Below are positions 47,958-62,199 of a DNA stretch of 64,000 nucleotides, piece after piece. The stretch covers positions 83,610,919 to 83,674,918 of the forward strand of contig CM038465.1 of the NCBI GenBank assembly GCA_021464415.1, in the 5' to 3' direction. The notes under the pieces were generated by a model. The model had not been told where the DNA came from. It did no database searches and worked only from the letters and a program-made list of their open reading frames with translations. This DNA comes from Lonicera japonica. Taxonomy: Eukaryota; Streptophyta; Magnoliopsida; Dipsacales; Caprifoliaceae. Made by a program: the position numbers and the translations under genes. Position 1 is the stretch's first letter. The number at the start of each line of letters is the position of its first letter.

Positions 47958-48365
47958 ATAAATTAGATTACAAGAAAGAGGGATCAATTTAAGAAACACA
48001 AAAGCCCTAGAAGTGTTTGTTTGGGGGAAAAGGAAGGAGAAAATTGGATTATTTTGGGAAAGTGAAGTTTAAATTTTGGTTTGGCGTTTCGGAGATTTGA
48101 TTTTATTTTTAGAAATGGGAAGCGTAACACAGAGAGAGGGAGAAAGAGATAGAAATAGAATTGGTTGGTTGGTTGCGCACAGAGAGAGATACCTGTGCGA
48201 GGGGCAGGGTGGGGGGCGTGGGGGGGTTGATCTACAACGACAGGGATGAAGCCTTAACGCTCTCTGTTAATCAAAATAAAGTATTTATTTACCTCAGCCC
48301 GAAAATATCTTCACCTTTTTGCTAATGTGGCAAGTTTCTTCCACGTTTGCCGTACTGTTATATAA

Positions 48366-48772
48366 GGCCATTTTTAATGGTGTTTTTTATTTTTGCATTT
48401 CTATCTTATGTGTTAATATTATTTTATAATATTTTTATATCTATTGGCAATATATTTAAATTGGTATAAAAAGATAGAAAAAATGGTTTCCAATTGTGAT
48501 TTCTATTGTTCTATTTCTTCTTTACTTTGTCCCCTATTTAATGACGAGAGAGAATTAGTGGGTTTACAACAACCAATGAAAAATTGCCATGTCACATAGA
48601 AAATTTCTATCACCATTTCTATATGTATAAATGGTGATAGAAATTCCCAATCCTACTAGACTTCCACTTATGATAGAAATGGAGATAGAAATGCCAATTG
48701 GAGAAGATTTTTTCTATTATTCATTTCTATCATAGAAATTTGCTTGGGTAGAAAACACCATTGGAGATGACC
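48366..48772. mobile_element. Tourist-like (PIF/Harbinger) MITE in the CONSTANS-like promoter
   Basis: 407 bp. It starts GGCCATTTTTAATGGTGTTTT and ends with the inverted counterpart AAAACACCATTGGAGATGACC. It is flanked by TAA on both sides (48363-48365 and 48773-48775). The 3 bp TAA duplication and 20 bp ends fit Tourist-type elements. It begins about 447 bp upstream of the start codon. Confidence 0.82.
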
Positions 48773-48775
48773 TAA

Positions 48776-49717
48776 GTGAGACAAATTTATTCTACAATAA
48801 TAATACACAACAGTTAAAAGAAGACGGAATAAAAATTATAAAAGATGAGATTATTTTTAAAATAAAAGATACTCTTTTTTTATTATTATTAGTTTGTAGA
48901 ATAAATTTTTATTTAAATGATTAATTTTTTAATTAAGGATAAAATGTTAATTATTTTAATTAATTAAGTTGAATTTTAATACTATTCTTTTTAAAGATAA
49001 ATATAATTAAATTCAAAATTAAATAAATTCAAACATATATTACAACAAAATTAAATATAAATATAAATATAAAAATTATTCAATCAAAGTCCATTACGAG
49101 AAGGAAGCTTAGTATGTAATCCAGTTATCTCACTCTCGCTCCTCTCACTCATCGAAAAATAATATCTAGCACTTTCTGTAGCGATGTAGATCAGATCCAT
49201 ACTTTTATACTCTCAACCATGTATGCACCTTTGGGTATATTCATCTACATCTAAATCTAAATCTTTCAATAACCATATAATAATTGTCACAATAAATTAG
49301 TAGCTTTGAGAAATTCCATTTAAAGGATTTGAAATAGATACAAGCAAGAGTGGTGGAATGATATCTTAAGACCAAGTTAATGGTTGCTTTTGTTTCAGCA
49401 CGGGTTGTGGTCCTTGATTTTTCTTTCATTTTCCTCTAAATACTTGCGTGGTTGGAGTTGTGCTTTTCAAAAAATTTAGAGTAGTAAATTCATATAAAAA
49501 AATGTCATAATTTATGCGAGTTTGAAGCAAAGTTGAAGCATTATGTTGAACATGAGAGGAAGGTATTTTTGCCCTTTCATGTATAAGGTTTTATTTATTT
49601 CAGGACGTGGAATATTGTTATTGGATATCCAATTATATATACATATATGAATATGTTTTTGTATAAAGGTTTTAGGAGCTTCAACATTTGACACCTTATT
49701 TGGATGGATCCATACAA
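48776..49717. other. Intergenic, no gene seen
   Basis: AT-rich. Nothing recognised. Confidence 0.4.
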
Positions 49718-49725
49718 ATTGAAAC

Positions 49726-50473
49726 TAGGGGTGTTAAAGTCAATCCGAAAATCGACCGACCGATCGAACCGAACCGATCCGGACCAATCCGCAAAATCCC
49801 TAACCGAAAATAAACTGAAACCGAAAACAAAAAAACCGAACCGAAATCGAAAAGTTTGGTTCGGGTTTGGGGTAAGCTAGTATAAAACCGAACTAAACTG
49901 AACCGAACCGAATTATGTATAAGAAAAAAAAATGTTAATATATACTTTAAGGGTACATGTTAATTATAATATAATACAAAAAAGATGACATTTTTATAAG
50001 AATGTATTTTTTATTAATGGCATATTATGATAATCTTAAAAAAATAGTCATTAGCACATGCCTTTATTATTTAATTAATTACATAATGTTAAGATTTTTT
50101 TATCACATACATGATAGAAAAATAATTCATCATTTTATTTAATGTATTTCATTCTTATAAATGTACAAATAAAATTGTAATTAAATAGAAAATATGGTAT
50201 TTATATGTTGCTCCTTGTTTCTAAAAAATAATCACTTTAATTTGAATATATATCATTATTACATTACTATTAGTATTATATTTTTATGTTAAATCGATTT
50301 AAAAAAAAAAACATATGTCAAAACCGAATAAAACCGAACCGAAAAATTTGGTTCGAGTTTGGGTTTCGAAGATTTAAAAACCGAACCGAACCGAACCGAA
50401 ACCGAACTTTTATATTTGGTTTGGGTTTGGGGTACCTTGGTTTCTACCCCAACCGAAACCGAAAACACCCCTA
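49726..50473. mobile_element. Non-autonomous hAT-type element
   Basis: 748 bp with terminal TAGGGGTGTT and the complement AACACCCCTA. Perfect 8 bp target duplications ATTGAAAC lie at 49718-49725 and 50474-50481. Both subterminal regions are dense in CCGAACCGAA motifs. The centre is AT-rich and non-coding. Same family style as 3947-4414. Confidence 0.9.
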
Positions 50474-50481
50474 ATTGAAAC

Positions 50482-53400
50482 AACTAATAAAGGTATCCTT
50501 TCCTTTTTATTATATTGCTTATTTTTAATTTGTTTAATAGTGTATTTTGTTTTTTGATGTTTTAACTCCGTAACTTAATACGTCTGCTAGAAAAATGCCT
50601 ATGTTTCATTGTAGGCATTTTTCTAACATACTATTTTGTAAGCATTTATATATCCTTTATAATTTTACGGGCGTATTAACTAACAAATACAATATTTTAT
50701 TTGTAGGCATTTTTTTAACATATTATTTTGTAGGCATATTAATTTGTATGCATTTTTCTATCATTGTTAATGTTGCAGACATGTTAACTAACAATTAAAA
50801 CATTTTATTTGGTAGACATTTTTTAAGGATTCATATATATTTAATTATTGAGTACTGTTTTATTATTTGGTCCGAACATAAATATCCAAGTTGGTAAATT
50901 TTTAATTTGTTTATTTATTTACTTGACTTTATCGCTTTAGATTTCGAAAACTCCACTTTTTTGAAATTTGAAGTTTCTGAGTTTGAAATTTGTTGAATTT
51001 ATTTTTCATATGACTTTTTTGAATTATTCTTGTATTTATCATCTTTGTTTTGAATTTTTTATTATTTGTTTTTGAATTTGTTATCATTGACTTAATTACG
51101 TAATTAATTTTATATTTCGTTTCGGGTATTTATCTATAAAAATGGTAGTTTTGGAATTCAGCATAATTAATTGAAATAATTAAATAATTTGTGTTTTGTC
51201 CTTAATTAAAAAGTTGTCCTTCAAACTAATGTCTTAAAAATAGTATCTTTTATTAGAAAGAGCGTGTGCATTTGTCCTTTAAAAAAAGTCCCAATAAAAA
51301 TAAAAAATATAGTAAAATTAAGTTCAGTTAACATATGTCCATTTGTAAATTATTTGGGTGGAACGTTACATTGTTATTAAACCTCTCACAATTGGCATTT
51401 GAATATCTTTTCTCTATTTTTTTTACTCTCTCTCTCTTAAAATATTAGACAATATTTATAATTTTTTTTTGGTTACTTTTAAAGGTTATAGAAGCAGACT
51501 CAGCTAGAACTTAACGCGTCAAGAAAATGAATAAAAGATAAAAGATTTGTGCAATTAAACTTGCTTGATTCAATTGCTGGGAAAAAGAGTTCATTGCTTT
51601 GATTTTATGATTCATGTCTATATAATATGGGACAATAGTTTTTGACTCTTGAAAATATATAATAGATAAAAGAAACATTATGTCAATGAAGAAGATAAGG
51701 GTAAACTAGTCAAATAATCTTTTTTTTCTCTTCTTTTTTTTTTTCCTTTTTTTTAAAGATTGTAAAAGGTATTAAAGGCACGGGGTTATATCAAAGAATT
51801 AATTAAATACAGGAGTAAGTCTAATTTCTAATTAAAAATAGGAAGTAATTCAAAAAAAATAAATATATATATATACGATGGTCATACATATTACATTTGC
51901 TTCGTCATGAGTAGCGAGAGGAGAGGAGAAAGCGAAATTAGTTGTTGCAACACAATTGAACGTAATTGTCCTTCATTTGTCCCTAAGATTTGGAAAATAA
52001 AATTGAGTGAGTGGACAGTTGTTTTGGTTTACATTGTGTAAAAATTCCCGAAAGAAAAAAAAGGGGGCTTTTGGTTTTTAGTTCACAAAATTTGAATTAA
52101 TTTTTTTTTTAACTTAGTTTGTTTTGATAATCAGTTTTTAGCTCAAAAGTTTGGATTATTATGAATTTTATTTTTTTGATTAATGTTTTAAATTTTTTTA
52201 TTAGTTTTTGTTATTTTCCGGTGCTACCCTTCTTTGTTGTTGTTGTTGTTTTGTTTTTGTTTTTGTGTTTTTTTTTTTTTCAAATCTTGTATCTTCCTAT
52301 AATTGGTTAAATTTTAAATTTAAATGTTTTATCTGTTTTTAAAATTCAAACTCAATCAAAATTCCAAATTTGATTTCCTAAAATAAATGCTTCAAACTAA
52401 GAAGATAATAAATCTTTTAACTGAGATCGTTAGATATATATTGTGATACATTTCATGTAGTTTAACATATATATTTACATATTTAATTACAATAAAATTA
52501 ATAGAAATACCATGACTATCTAAGATTAATATGTCTAAGTAGTGCACTTTGTAATATAATTTCATTTAGTAAGTAGCTCCAAGACATCTCACATAAAGCT
52601 ATTCTCCCCGAAGATACAAATGAAAACTCTTACAAATAACAATTCATTTTATTTAGTTGAACATTTAAGTAGGATAATTTCATGGTAGTTAAATGACATG
52701 TAAAGAAGACATAATATATAAAATTATTATAGACACATTGTAAATATACATTAATCGTATAATGCCTCCAAGTCAAGCAAATTTGTTTAAGCCTGTACCT
52801 CGTAATATGTTTAGTTGTGAAACAATTGAGTTGGGATAAAAATGCAGTACCCACATTTAGGTTACCATGCACCGAGACAACAAGAAACAATTAAACAAGC
52901 CCCACCATGAATGAATTTTATTTATATAACTTAAAGACAATTATTATAAATAGGGGTGAAGCTGTTAAGGGGCAGGCGCCCTCGATTGGTTTCAAATTTT
53001 TTTACTATAAATGGGGTATTTTAGAAAAAAAATATATAAGGACTTATGTGCAAAAAAATAAACTTGTGAGTACCTAACTGTATGAGGCAAAACTTTAAGG
53101 GCCATTTGAAAACTTTTAAATTTCCCAAATTAAACAAATCAAACCCATTGTCTCCATGATTTCATTCTCACCCCTGTCTCACAGCTGTTTGCCTGCTTCT
53201 CTATTTCTTCATCTCTCTCACTCACTTATTTTTAAATATGATTTAGTGTGCTTTCAATTTTGCTCTTACTTGGTCCAAATCCTAACTTCGCCACTGATTA
53301 TATATATATATAAGAATAAGCTAGTGATGCACCAACAATACCATCAGTAATATAATTTTTAATGAAAAACAATTGAAGAAAACACGATCAAATCAAACAG

Positions 53401-53679
53401 ATGCACCATTAGCTTCTAGATTACAATTAACCAAATAGTGATCGATTTATTAATGGGTTAAAATTTTGGGATAATTTCTACCAGTTTGGGGATGAAGAAA
53501 CTATAGAAGAGGGTGAAGAAGCCGGAGAAAATGGTGAATAGAGCCTAAAATGCTGATGCCAGATGATTTAATGGGAAATTTTATAATTAATTTATTGTTG
53601 TTTTATTCTGTACTTAAATTCATAAAAACCTTAACTTTACGTAAAACAATTAAATTAGTATAACGAATAAGTAAGGTGG
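50482..53679. other. Intergenic, no gene seen
   Basis: Long AT-rich region. A short diverged tandem with GTAGGCATTTTT recurs between 50610 and 50830. No coding feature is supported. Confidence 0.4.
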
Positions 53680-54790
53680 CGTTTGATAAAACATCTGAAA
53701 ACTGAAATTGAAAACTGAAACTGAAAACTGAAAACTGAACTGAAAACTGAAACTGAAAAAACTGTTTGTTTACTTCTGAAAACTGTGTCTGAAAAAATGT
53801 TGTTTGTTTGAATATAATACATCTGAAAACTGATTTTTTTTTAATATGACAATTTTGCCCTTATTAATTTATTTATATCAAATGATTCTAAATAAAAAAA
53901 AGAGGTTTTCTTGAATTCATAAAAACCCATCAAAGAATGCATATATTTTAAACAAAAACTATGTATACATTCAAATCCAAGTAAACTGTGTTTACAATCA
54001 AGTAACAACAAACAATGCATATATTTCAGTAACAACAGATACATACATATGCACATTTGAATCTATACATATATATATATATATATAAACTGAGCTCACC
54101 ATTTGAATCTATACAAATAGGATAATCTCTTCATTTGCTGCCTATATAAATCACAAATTAAGGGACGAAAAATGGAGACACTTGTGGCAGTTTTGAATTA
54201 GGTGTTTAATGGACTGGAAAACAGGTTGAGTTGCGGATGGGTTAGGCATTAGATGGTTACAATTAATCCTCACACGTCTCTTTCTTTCTTCTTATTAATT
54301 TCCTTTGAAATTCTTACATCCTAGAAATCACCAAGAAAATTCTAAATGGAAAATTCCCATCCAGCCAAGGAAAAATAAGCAAACAAAGCCCTAAAAACGA
54401 ATCAAACAACCAAATTAATCAAGAAGAAGAATTAAGGGCGAGAAAGAAGTGTAACTCCAGCGTATATGGAAGAGAGAAGTGTGAAAAAGTAGCAGCGGCA
54501 GTAGCGGTGAGAAGAAGTAGCAGCATCAGCAGCGACAACAGCAGCGTAAAGAAGAGAAGAAGCGGCGTGAAGAAGAGAGAAGAACGAGAAGAGAAAAGTT
54601 GCGTGGTTTTAAGGTTCAACGAGGTTAAAATGGGTACTGTGCAATGACGAGTTTTCAGATTTCAGATTTAAGTGGTAATTTTACCACTTAAAATTTTTGA
54701 CAAAAATTTTCAGATTTAAGTGATACATCACTTAATTTTTTTGCCAACCAAACAACATTTACACCACTGAAATCTGAAAACTTTAGGAAT
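53680..54790. repeat. Probable hAT-type or related non-autonomous element, limits unresolved
   Basis: The left part starts GGTGGCGTTTGATAAAACAT, followed by CTGAAAACTGAAA repeats. The right part (54640-54780) has CAGATTTAAGTG repeats and CCAACCAAACAACA. This resembles a non-autonomous element with subterminal repeats. No clean inverted ends or target duplications were found. Confidence 0.4.
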
Positions 54791-56028
54791 CCAACATTCA
54801 ATATTTTAGGAAGGTTTGTTGAAATCCAATATTTTAGGAATCTAGATTAAAACCTATTTTAAATTTTGATTTTGAAATTATATAAACTAAGAAACTAAAC
54901 TAATTAAATTAAACAAGCAAATAATCAATAATCAGAAGTCCTAAGGACATAGAATCTACCACCATGGACATAAAGAAAAGTATATAATCATATTTTTAAT
55001 AAGGGTGCTGGTAAAAGCACCCTGATATTTCAATTTAAACACCCATTTTTTAGGCACCCATATTTTAATTTTAAATTTGTAAGAGCACACGTACAATTTA
55101 GGCACCCTAATGATAAATGTATACTTAAAACAAAACATTATATTTGCAACAAATATTTTGTCACTAAAAGTCTGTCACTAAAAATTTATCTTTTTCTAAA
55201 ATTAGAGTTGAATGCAAAAATGTCACTAGAATTAATAAATTTATTCTTGATTTTTATCTCATTTTTGTCTCCCAATTATTTTCAATATAATTCAAACTAA
55301 CATTTTTTTTCACACTTCTTAATTTTTGTGATTTAAAATATTCATGTATATTTTAATGCACCATCATCAATAGCAAAATGTAATTATAATTTAAACTCAC
55401 TAGCAACTAAATATCAAAGTATTAGGGTGTTCGTCGATTCTAATTCGGTGTGCGAATCTAACATGATTTGATGTTGGTTTTGAAATTTAATATCTAATCC
55501 CAATCAAAACGTCTGGCCAATCCGTTCCAATCCAAATAGAGCGGTTTTCAAACGAATCCTATTTAATACTAAAATTTTCAAAATCAAATGTCAAAAAATT
55601 GAATCTTAAAAAAGAAATTTAAAGAAGCACCTTTTATCTAATAGACTAATATTAAAAAAAGGTGAACTATATTTCAATTATACTCTTAAAAATCCATCAT
55701 AATACTTGACTAAATAACAAAAAGCACCATCAAATCATATTTAAAGTAAAAAAATAATTCAAAATAAGTAACATATCAAATGTTGAAATATCCATGAAAC
55801 TTCTCTCTAAAGTGCATAAAGTTCTTCTCAAATGGTCACAATTTTAACTTGGTTGATAATCCTTTGAAGCTTATAATCTGCATATGAGAAAAGTAAACAT
55901 GTTAAATATAATATGACTGATTAATTATGAAAATAAGATGAAATACACAAGAAATGATAAAATTTAAATTATCCATAAATGTTAGCATTTTTCTTATTTT
56001 AATATATAAACCTAAAATTAAATGTACC

Positions 56029-58902
56029 TTATGGGTAATTAACACGTGCTTCCCAATCGTCACACTTGGTCTTTATCAAAGGTTCCCATCCAGCTGCATC
56101 TTTTGACCTGAGGTAGCCCCACCATGGTACAATCTTTGGAATTGGTGCATCATGCTTTAAAATTGCCTTCATGAAGTGAAACTCGTCATATAATACAATA
56201 GGAATAATTTGGACGTTAGCCGGTGGTCCAAGCTTCAACGGTAAGTAGGTAAAAGACTGTGAGGGTGACATAACACAAATAACACAATTAAATGCAGTGG
56301 CAAATAAAGGCCCCATTTCAGGAAATTGCATCCAATATTTCCTTTTACAACCATACTCATTGAAGAAATCTAGTCGCCTCTCTAATTCCTTGTAACTTTT
56401 TTCACCACCCAATTGATATATGTATAACTCTTTGTAATCCCTTAATTCTGTTAACATAGCAGTCCTAACCTCTTTCCACCCATCCTCCTTATTCTTACCT
56501 AATAACTCGGCGCAAGCTCTGAATCCACAATGGCCATCAGGTGCAACATCTTCTAATGCCAAGATAACATACTCTTTGATATTTGGATTGAAGAGAGCTA
56601 AAATTTGGTTAATAAATCCCTCATCATTTAAATCAATCAATCCTGACTTCGTTTGCTTATATTGTTTTTTCAGAATTTTCTTATGAACTGATTGAAGGTG
56701 GTTAATTAACTCATCTTCATTTAAATCGGTCAACGCTGGCTTCTTTCTCTTAGGTTGTTTCTTTAGAGTTTTATTCTGAATTGATTCAAGGTCTTCGATG
56801 GTCTTTGCATATTCAAACCCTGAATTGTCTCTTTTAGTGCTATAAGTTGCCGCCCTTTGTCTTTTTGTCAATTTTCGCGGTCGCCCCTTTGAAATAGTTG
56901 CAGATAAAGGTTCATTCAACCATGTTGTTTCTGGATCAGCAAGCTCTCTTATTTTCTTTATTAAAATCCTACGTTGTTCATCATTACATTATTCGAATCT
57001 CTTAATCAACCTTTTAATTTCCAAGGAGCCATCAAGTTCATTATGATTTTCTGGTGTTGGCACGATCGAGAGTTTTGACCAATGAGAGTCGCATGATAAT
57101 AAAGGGATAGCCCTATTCTGGCGACCAAAATCAGCGATCTCATGTGCGCATGGAAGACCATGAGTTACACGCAGGATATATCGACAAGTGTTTTTGTCAA
57201 TGCCGACCTTATAACTCCTTTTGATTTCTTTCAATATCAAGTTTAATGCATGATGAGAAATATAACCTCTCAACTCTCTCAAAGCTGGCAAATGGTAAGC
57301 ACGCATTACACGAATCAAGCTATGTTCAAATGACTCAGTGACGGCAGTAATCTGCCCAATGATCATGCGGTTGAGGATATGCCACAAGGATGTGAAGTTC
57401 TCTTTAGATGATTCTAAGTACTTCTTCAGTCTTGAATGTGCACCCTCAACTCGAGCTGTTGTTATGCTTCCAAAATGTCTTACTCTATTGGTCCAAGCAC
57501 AAACAAATCGCTCCTTCCATGGTAACCACGTTTTATTAATATAACTAACACAATGGGAATATTGTGTCGTTTTCCATTTTTCTTCAAAGGCGATCCATCG
57601 ATTGGCATACTCTTCCTCAGAAGATGAATAAACTATTTCTATCCATTCACGCTCAAATATAACCCATTCATCATTAGTCTAAAATGACTTTTTACAATGC
57701 GCTGTAACATTTTTCGATATATGCCAAGTGCATAACAAATGAAATGCATCAGGGAAGACTTTACGAATAGCACATATTAGCGCGAGCTCCCTATCTGTCA
57801 CAAAAATAATTGGTAATTGAGACGAATCAAAAACATCCTTTAATCTATAAAGGGCCCAGGTGTAGTTCTCTTCTAGCTCATCTGTTAAAAATGCAAACCC
57901 GACACAAAATGTTTTATTCGTAGACGCAACGCCAACAATCTGAAGTAGTGGTCGCTTAAACCGATTGGTTTTGTAAGTACAATCTAACAACATGACTGAG
58001 GGGAAACACTTTACCAGCTTTATAGAATCTGGATTTGCCCAAAAAATATCAAGCACCTCATCAGTCTTAGGATCCTGATGATGCCATTCAAAATAATTAT
58101 TTTCATATAATAACTTCATAACTTGTTGCATTGCCGACCTCCCTTCTGTTTTGACACTTCTAATTTTTTTCTGCGCATTGTAAACTGTGGAAATAGTGAA
58201 CTTATTCCCTTTATTTCGTAGCTTTAGGGTTATAAGAACATCTTTTGGTTTTACACCGCTTTTTGTTAATTCTTCAACAATTTGTTGTTCTTCCCCTTTT
58301 AGTCTACCAGCATACGAGTGACCAATAGTAGTTACACTAAGTGGGTGGTTGTGTAAACCATTAATCACCATAACGTTCCACTTTTCATCTACACACATTG
58401 TTCCTCTCAACTTGAAAGGACAATTGCACTTTTTTGAACCTGATGATCGTTTACGTTTCCTTACATCTTCTTTGACTACGTTATCTCCAAATAAAATATT
58501 TTTCTTTTGGTGACTACGAAAGACACCGCCCCTCTCACAACCTAGTAGAACTCTAGGCTTCTATGAGCTATGTCCTGCATCAGATTTTGCAATAACGACA
58601 ACTGTGTTCAATCCAATTGCAACATTTTGAGCCCAAAGAATTAGTTCCTCCCGCGAATCAAATATATGTTTAAAAAAGAGAAAAAAAAAAGGGTAATTGT
58701 AATTTACAAATAATTAACATTAATGTAACCAAAAACTTTAAGCCTAAAATATATTCACCTTATCTGTTACGAAATGCGCAGTTAAATCGACACTAATATG
58801 TTGTTGTCCGATTGCTTCTGATGGGGGTGCCAAATAATTTTCAACATCTTCGATTCTTAAATCGCACGTGGATAACTCCTCATTGCTATTGTCTAAACCC
58901 AT
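56029..58902 (-). pseudogene. FAR1/MULE transposase with C-terminal OTU protease domain, three in-frame stops
   Basis: Exon 1 (58902-58759) starts MGLDNSNEELSTCD and ends at a GT donor. Exon 2, from about 58665, runs in one frame to 56029, closed by TAG 58563-58561, TAG 57681-57679 and TAA 56991-56989. Domains in order: FAR1-type DNA-binding (FDSREELILWAQ, KKCNCPFKLRGTM, GLHNHPL), MULE DDE core (VMLLDCTYKTNRF, IIFVTDRELALICAI, LLCTWHI), SWIM-like finger (CRYILRVTHGLPCAHEIA), a basic linker, and an OTU-type cysteine-protease domain (APDGHCGFRACAELLG with the expected Asp-Gly-x-Cys, and EFHFM with a candidate His). The OTU part would cleave ubiquitin-like chains; its role in transposition is unknown. 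No indel was found, but the exon 2 acceptor is unclear and may also be damaged. Confidence 0.9.
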
Positions 58903-59401
58903 GCTTATTTCCTAAAAATCCATATTCAAAAAGAATAAACATAATTATTATTGTACTGTTACAACTTATTTTGCGATATTTGATTAGATACAAAAAAAAA
59001 TCTATTTTGATAAATAAATGTATGTGCCTGAATTCGTATGCATGGGTCCCTTTCCCTTTCTTTCATACACTCACTTAGGCATTTAATAATACATAGCAAC
59101 TATAGAATTTATAACAAGAAATGGCTGGACTCCATAGTGGTGATGAAAGGCTCTTGTGATTCCCGTGGAAAGTTATCTCACAAGTGTACAATTATCTCCC
59201 TAGTAAGACTTTGCCATGCTGATAATAGGACTCTGTACACATTAATTACTGCATTTAATTATATATATATATATATATATGTATGTATATAATAGCACTT
59301 TAATACATACATACATATATACATTTGTGGATGCTAAAAGCTTATCGTATACCCGAGTTTGAGTTATACTAGACACTTATATTAACAGAGATATATATGT
59401 A

Positions 59402-59434
<33 letters not shown>

Positions 59435-62166
59435 ATTGCACCAATATATTAACAACGGAACATTTATAGAGGAGCATTAACTGTAATAAACAAACAGAGA
59501 AGAGGCTGATGGTGATAACTCTCTATACGCTGTGTATGCCTCTATTAATCGGAATACACACATCAACATATATAAATTACATATCTGTGGTATTTGAGTG
59601 TTATAAGCTTATTGATTATCACCATATGCTAATCTGTTAAATTTAGATCATAATTATTAGTATGCTCAGAAACAATTAGATCATCTATTAGTATGCTCCT
59701 AGAAAACAGCTTCATCAACAAAAGCTTCTTATGGTAGTCCCTATTCTAGTAATTTCAGTATTCTAGTATTCTGATGTGGTTTCTTATAAAAATATTATAA
59801 GGATTATAAGTGTTGAACATTTATATATTGTGCCTTTGAGGAACTCTAATAAGGAAGAGTTCTTATGTGATTCTCATAATTTTACAGCCTCAGAGTCCTA
59901 TTCTCACATCAATAAGGGTCAATCGTCTATAAACACTTATGTGAGGTCAATATTTTATAGGCAAGTATACTCATAATTGTAAAGTTGAGTTACTAATCGC
60001 TTAAGAAATTACTTATGTGGTTTCCTTAGAATATTTCCATTTAAATATTTTCATACCCGAGTTTTGTCAGCTTTTAGCGTTTAATAATCAAAATATTGCC
60101 TTAGAATATTTGCTAGAGGTTATCAAATTCATTTAGATATGTATGTACATACATACATACATACATATATGTATGTATGTATTAAATTGCGGTTTCTGGT
60201 ATAAATTGTTTTATACATTCATCATGTATGTATGTATTTCTTCAAGATGTGGTGATGTGGTCGTAAATTTGGGCTGCTGTGACAAGTTGATAGGACTCTG
60301 CTATTTCTTTTACTTTAGTGTGTTTTATTTTTGCAAGGGACTATATGTATGTATGTATTAAATGCCATGTTGCGATCGGTTCCTTCACCTCAAAAACTTT
60401 ACTGCACCAGCTCGGAGGTTTTCCATTAGGAACAAATGTGCTGAATATACCCCCAACTCATGCAATCCCTATACAGCAATGAATCACAAATAAACTACTT
60501 CATAGACATATGTACACAAACCCAATCACGCACAAAGAGACAACCATGAACTTAAGCTTAATTTTCGGTCCTTGTTATCTTTTGTACTTCCCCTTGATCG
60601 ATATGCTCTGTATAAATAGATATAAATTACCATACTTTTAGAGCAAGGTGAATAATTGGGCAGGCTTAACTCTAACTGCACGACAGATTCATAAGCCTTA
60701 TGTGACTACCCTCCTATTTACTTGAAGTGTCACGTAAACTTAGGGCCGGTTCTAAGTTTTGAGGGCCATAAGTGTAGTTCTAGCAGGGGCCCTTTTTTAT
60801 ATCTATGCATATATAAGTACACTAAAAAATTTCCAACAACAATAAAATGAAGACAATACAACACATCAATTACATTAACTATTAGCAGTAGTTAACGGTG
60901 ACAATGAAAATTTAGAGAACGAAACAAATAACATTCCTGTATTTTCTTGTGCTTCATAAATAGTAGACTTTAAGTTAAAACAAAAACTAAGGAGATTTTT
61001 GTTCAACAATTAATAACACCAACCACAGAAAAACTCCAATCCCTTTCGGTGTGTGCAAGACAAAAGTTATGTAAAGATTGTTCTTTTAATATCTTCTTAA
61101 AGTTTGTGGCTATATAGTGCCTTGATTTATTTTTCAAAAGACTAAAATAATATTTTATTGTAAAGCAAACATGGGCCAGTCAGTCCCTGGAGCACAACCA
61201 ACTTAGCAAATCTACAAAAATACAAGACAATAAAATCAATCTATGCACTAGAGTTTATAAATTGATATATATACTTAATTATATCTACTCAACAGAAAGA
61301 CTAACCAAGAAAGTGCAATGCCAACCTTTTTAAGGCAAAAAAAAAAGGAATTAATTAATTGGATACTGTCCTTTTGTATTGATTATCTTTTAAGTTTTTT
61401 TTTATCTATTCCTCTTAATTTGGATTGAGTAACTATGTATAAGATTGTCAACATAATATACACTATAAGGGTTATCAAAACTAAATTATGTTTGATGTGA
61501 AGCATATAGGAAACTATTGTGAAACTAAAAATTCCAATATTACGGTGTAACTAGTTTGGGTTGGGTTTCTACTTAATTATTATATTAATTCATTCAAAGG
61601 AAGCTCTGTTGCTAGCCTAAACTAATTAATATTATTGTCATCAATGCTTTGTTGCTATTCCAAGTTAATAAAATTTAACATTATATGTGAGTATACCAAT
61701 GCACAACTAAACCCAATAGCACAATCAAACTCAAGCAAATATATTTAAGCTGGTTGGAGCAATTAATCAAACACCTTATGTGCATTTATTATATGCTCAT
61801 GAGTACTATATTATCATAACAAAAATACCACCAATGCATAACCAAATTCAATAGAAAAATCAAACACAAGTAGATACACTCAAGTTAGTTGGGGTAATTG
61901 ATCAATCTCCTTTTGAAATCAAGTTAGTTGGGGTAATTAACAAGTTCCATGCACTTGAATAAATAAGTAAATTTCGTAACTTGGGCATCACACATGTATA
62001 TAGATTATAGACCCATTTATTTTTTGTTATATATATCTTAACTATGTTTGATGCTTCCATTAACTTTTGTCTGCGTGCAGAATATATAGGGTGACGATAA
62101 GAATGCTTCAATTAATTTATGTTTGATGCTTCCAATATGGGTTTGGTTATACAAGACAACACCCAT

Positions 62167-62199
<33 letters not shown>

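Noticed and set aside
55430..55580. Another hAT-type terminus (AGGGTGTTCG)
   Set aside because: No matching inverted end or duplication was found nearby.
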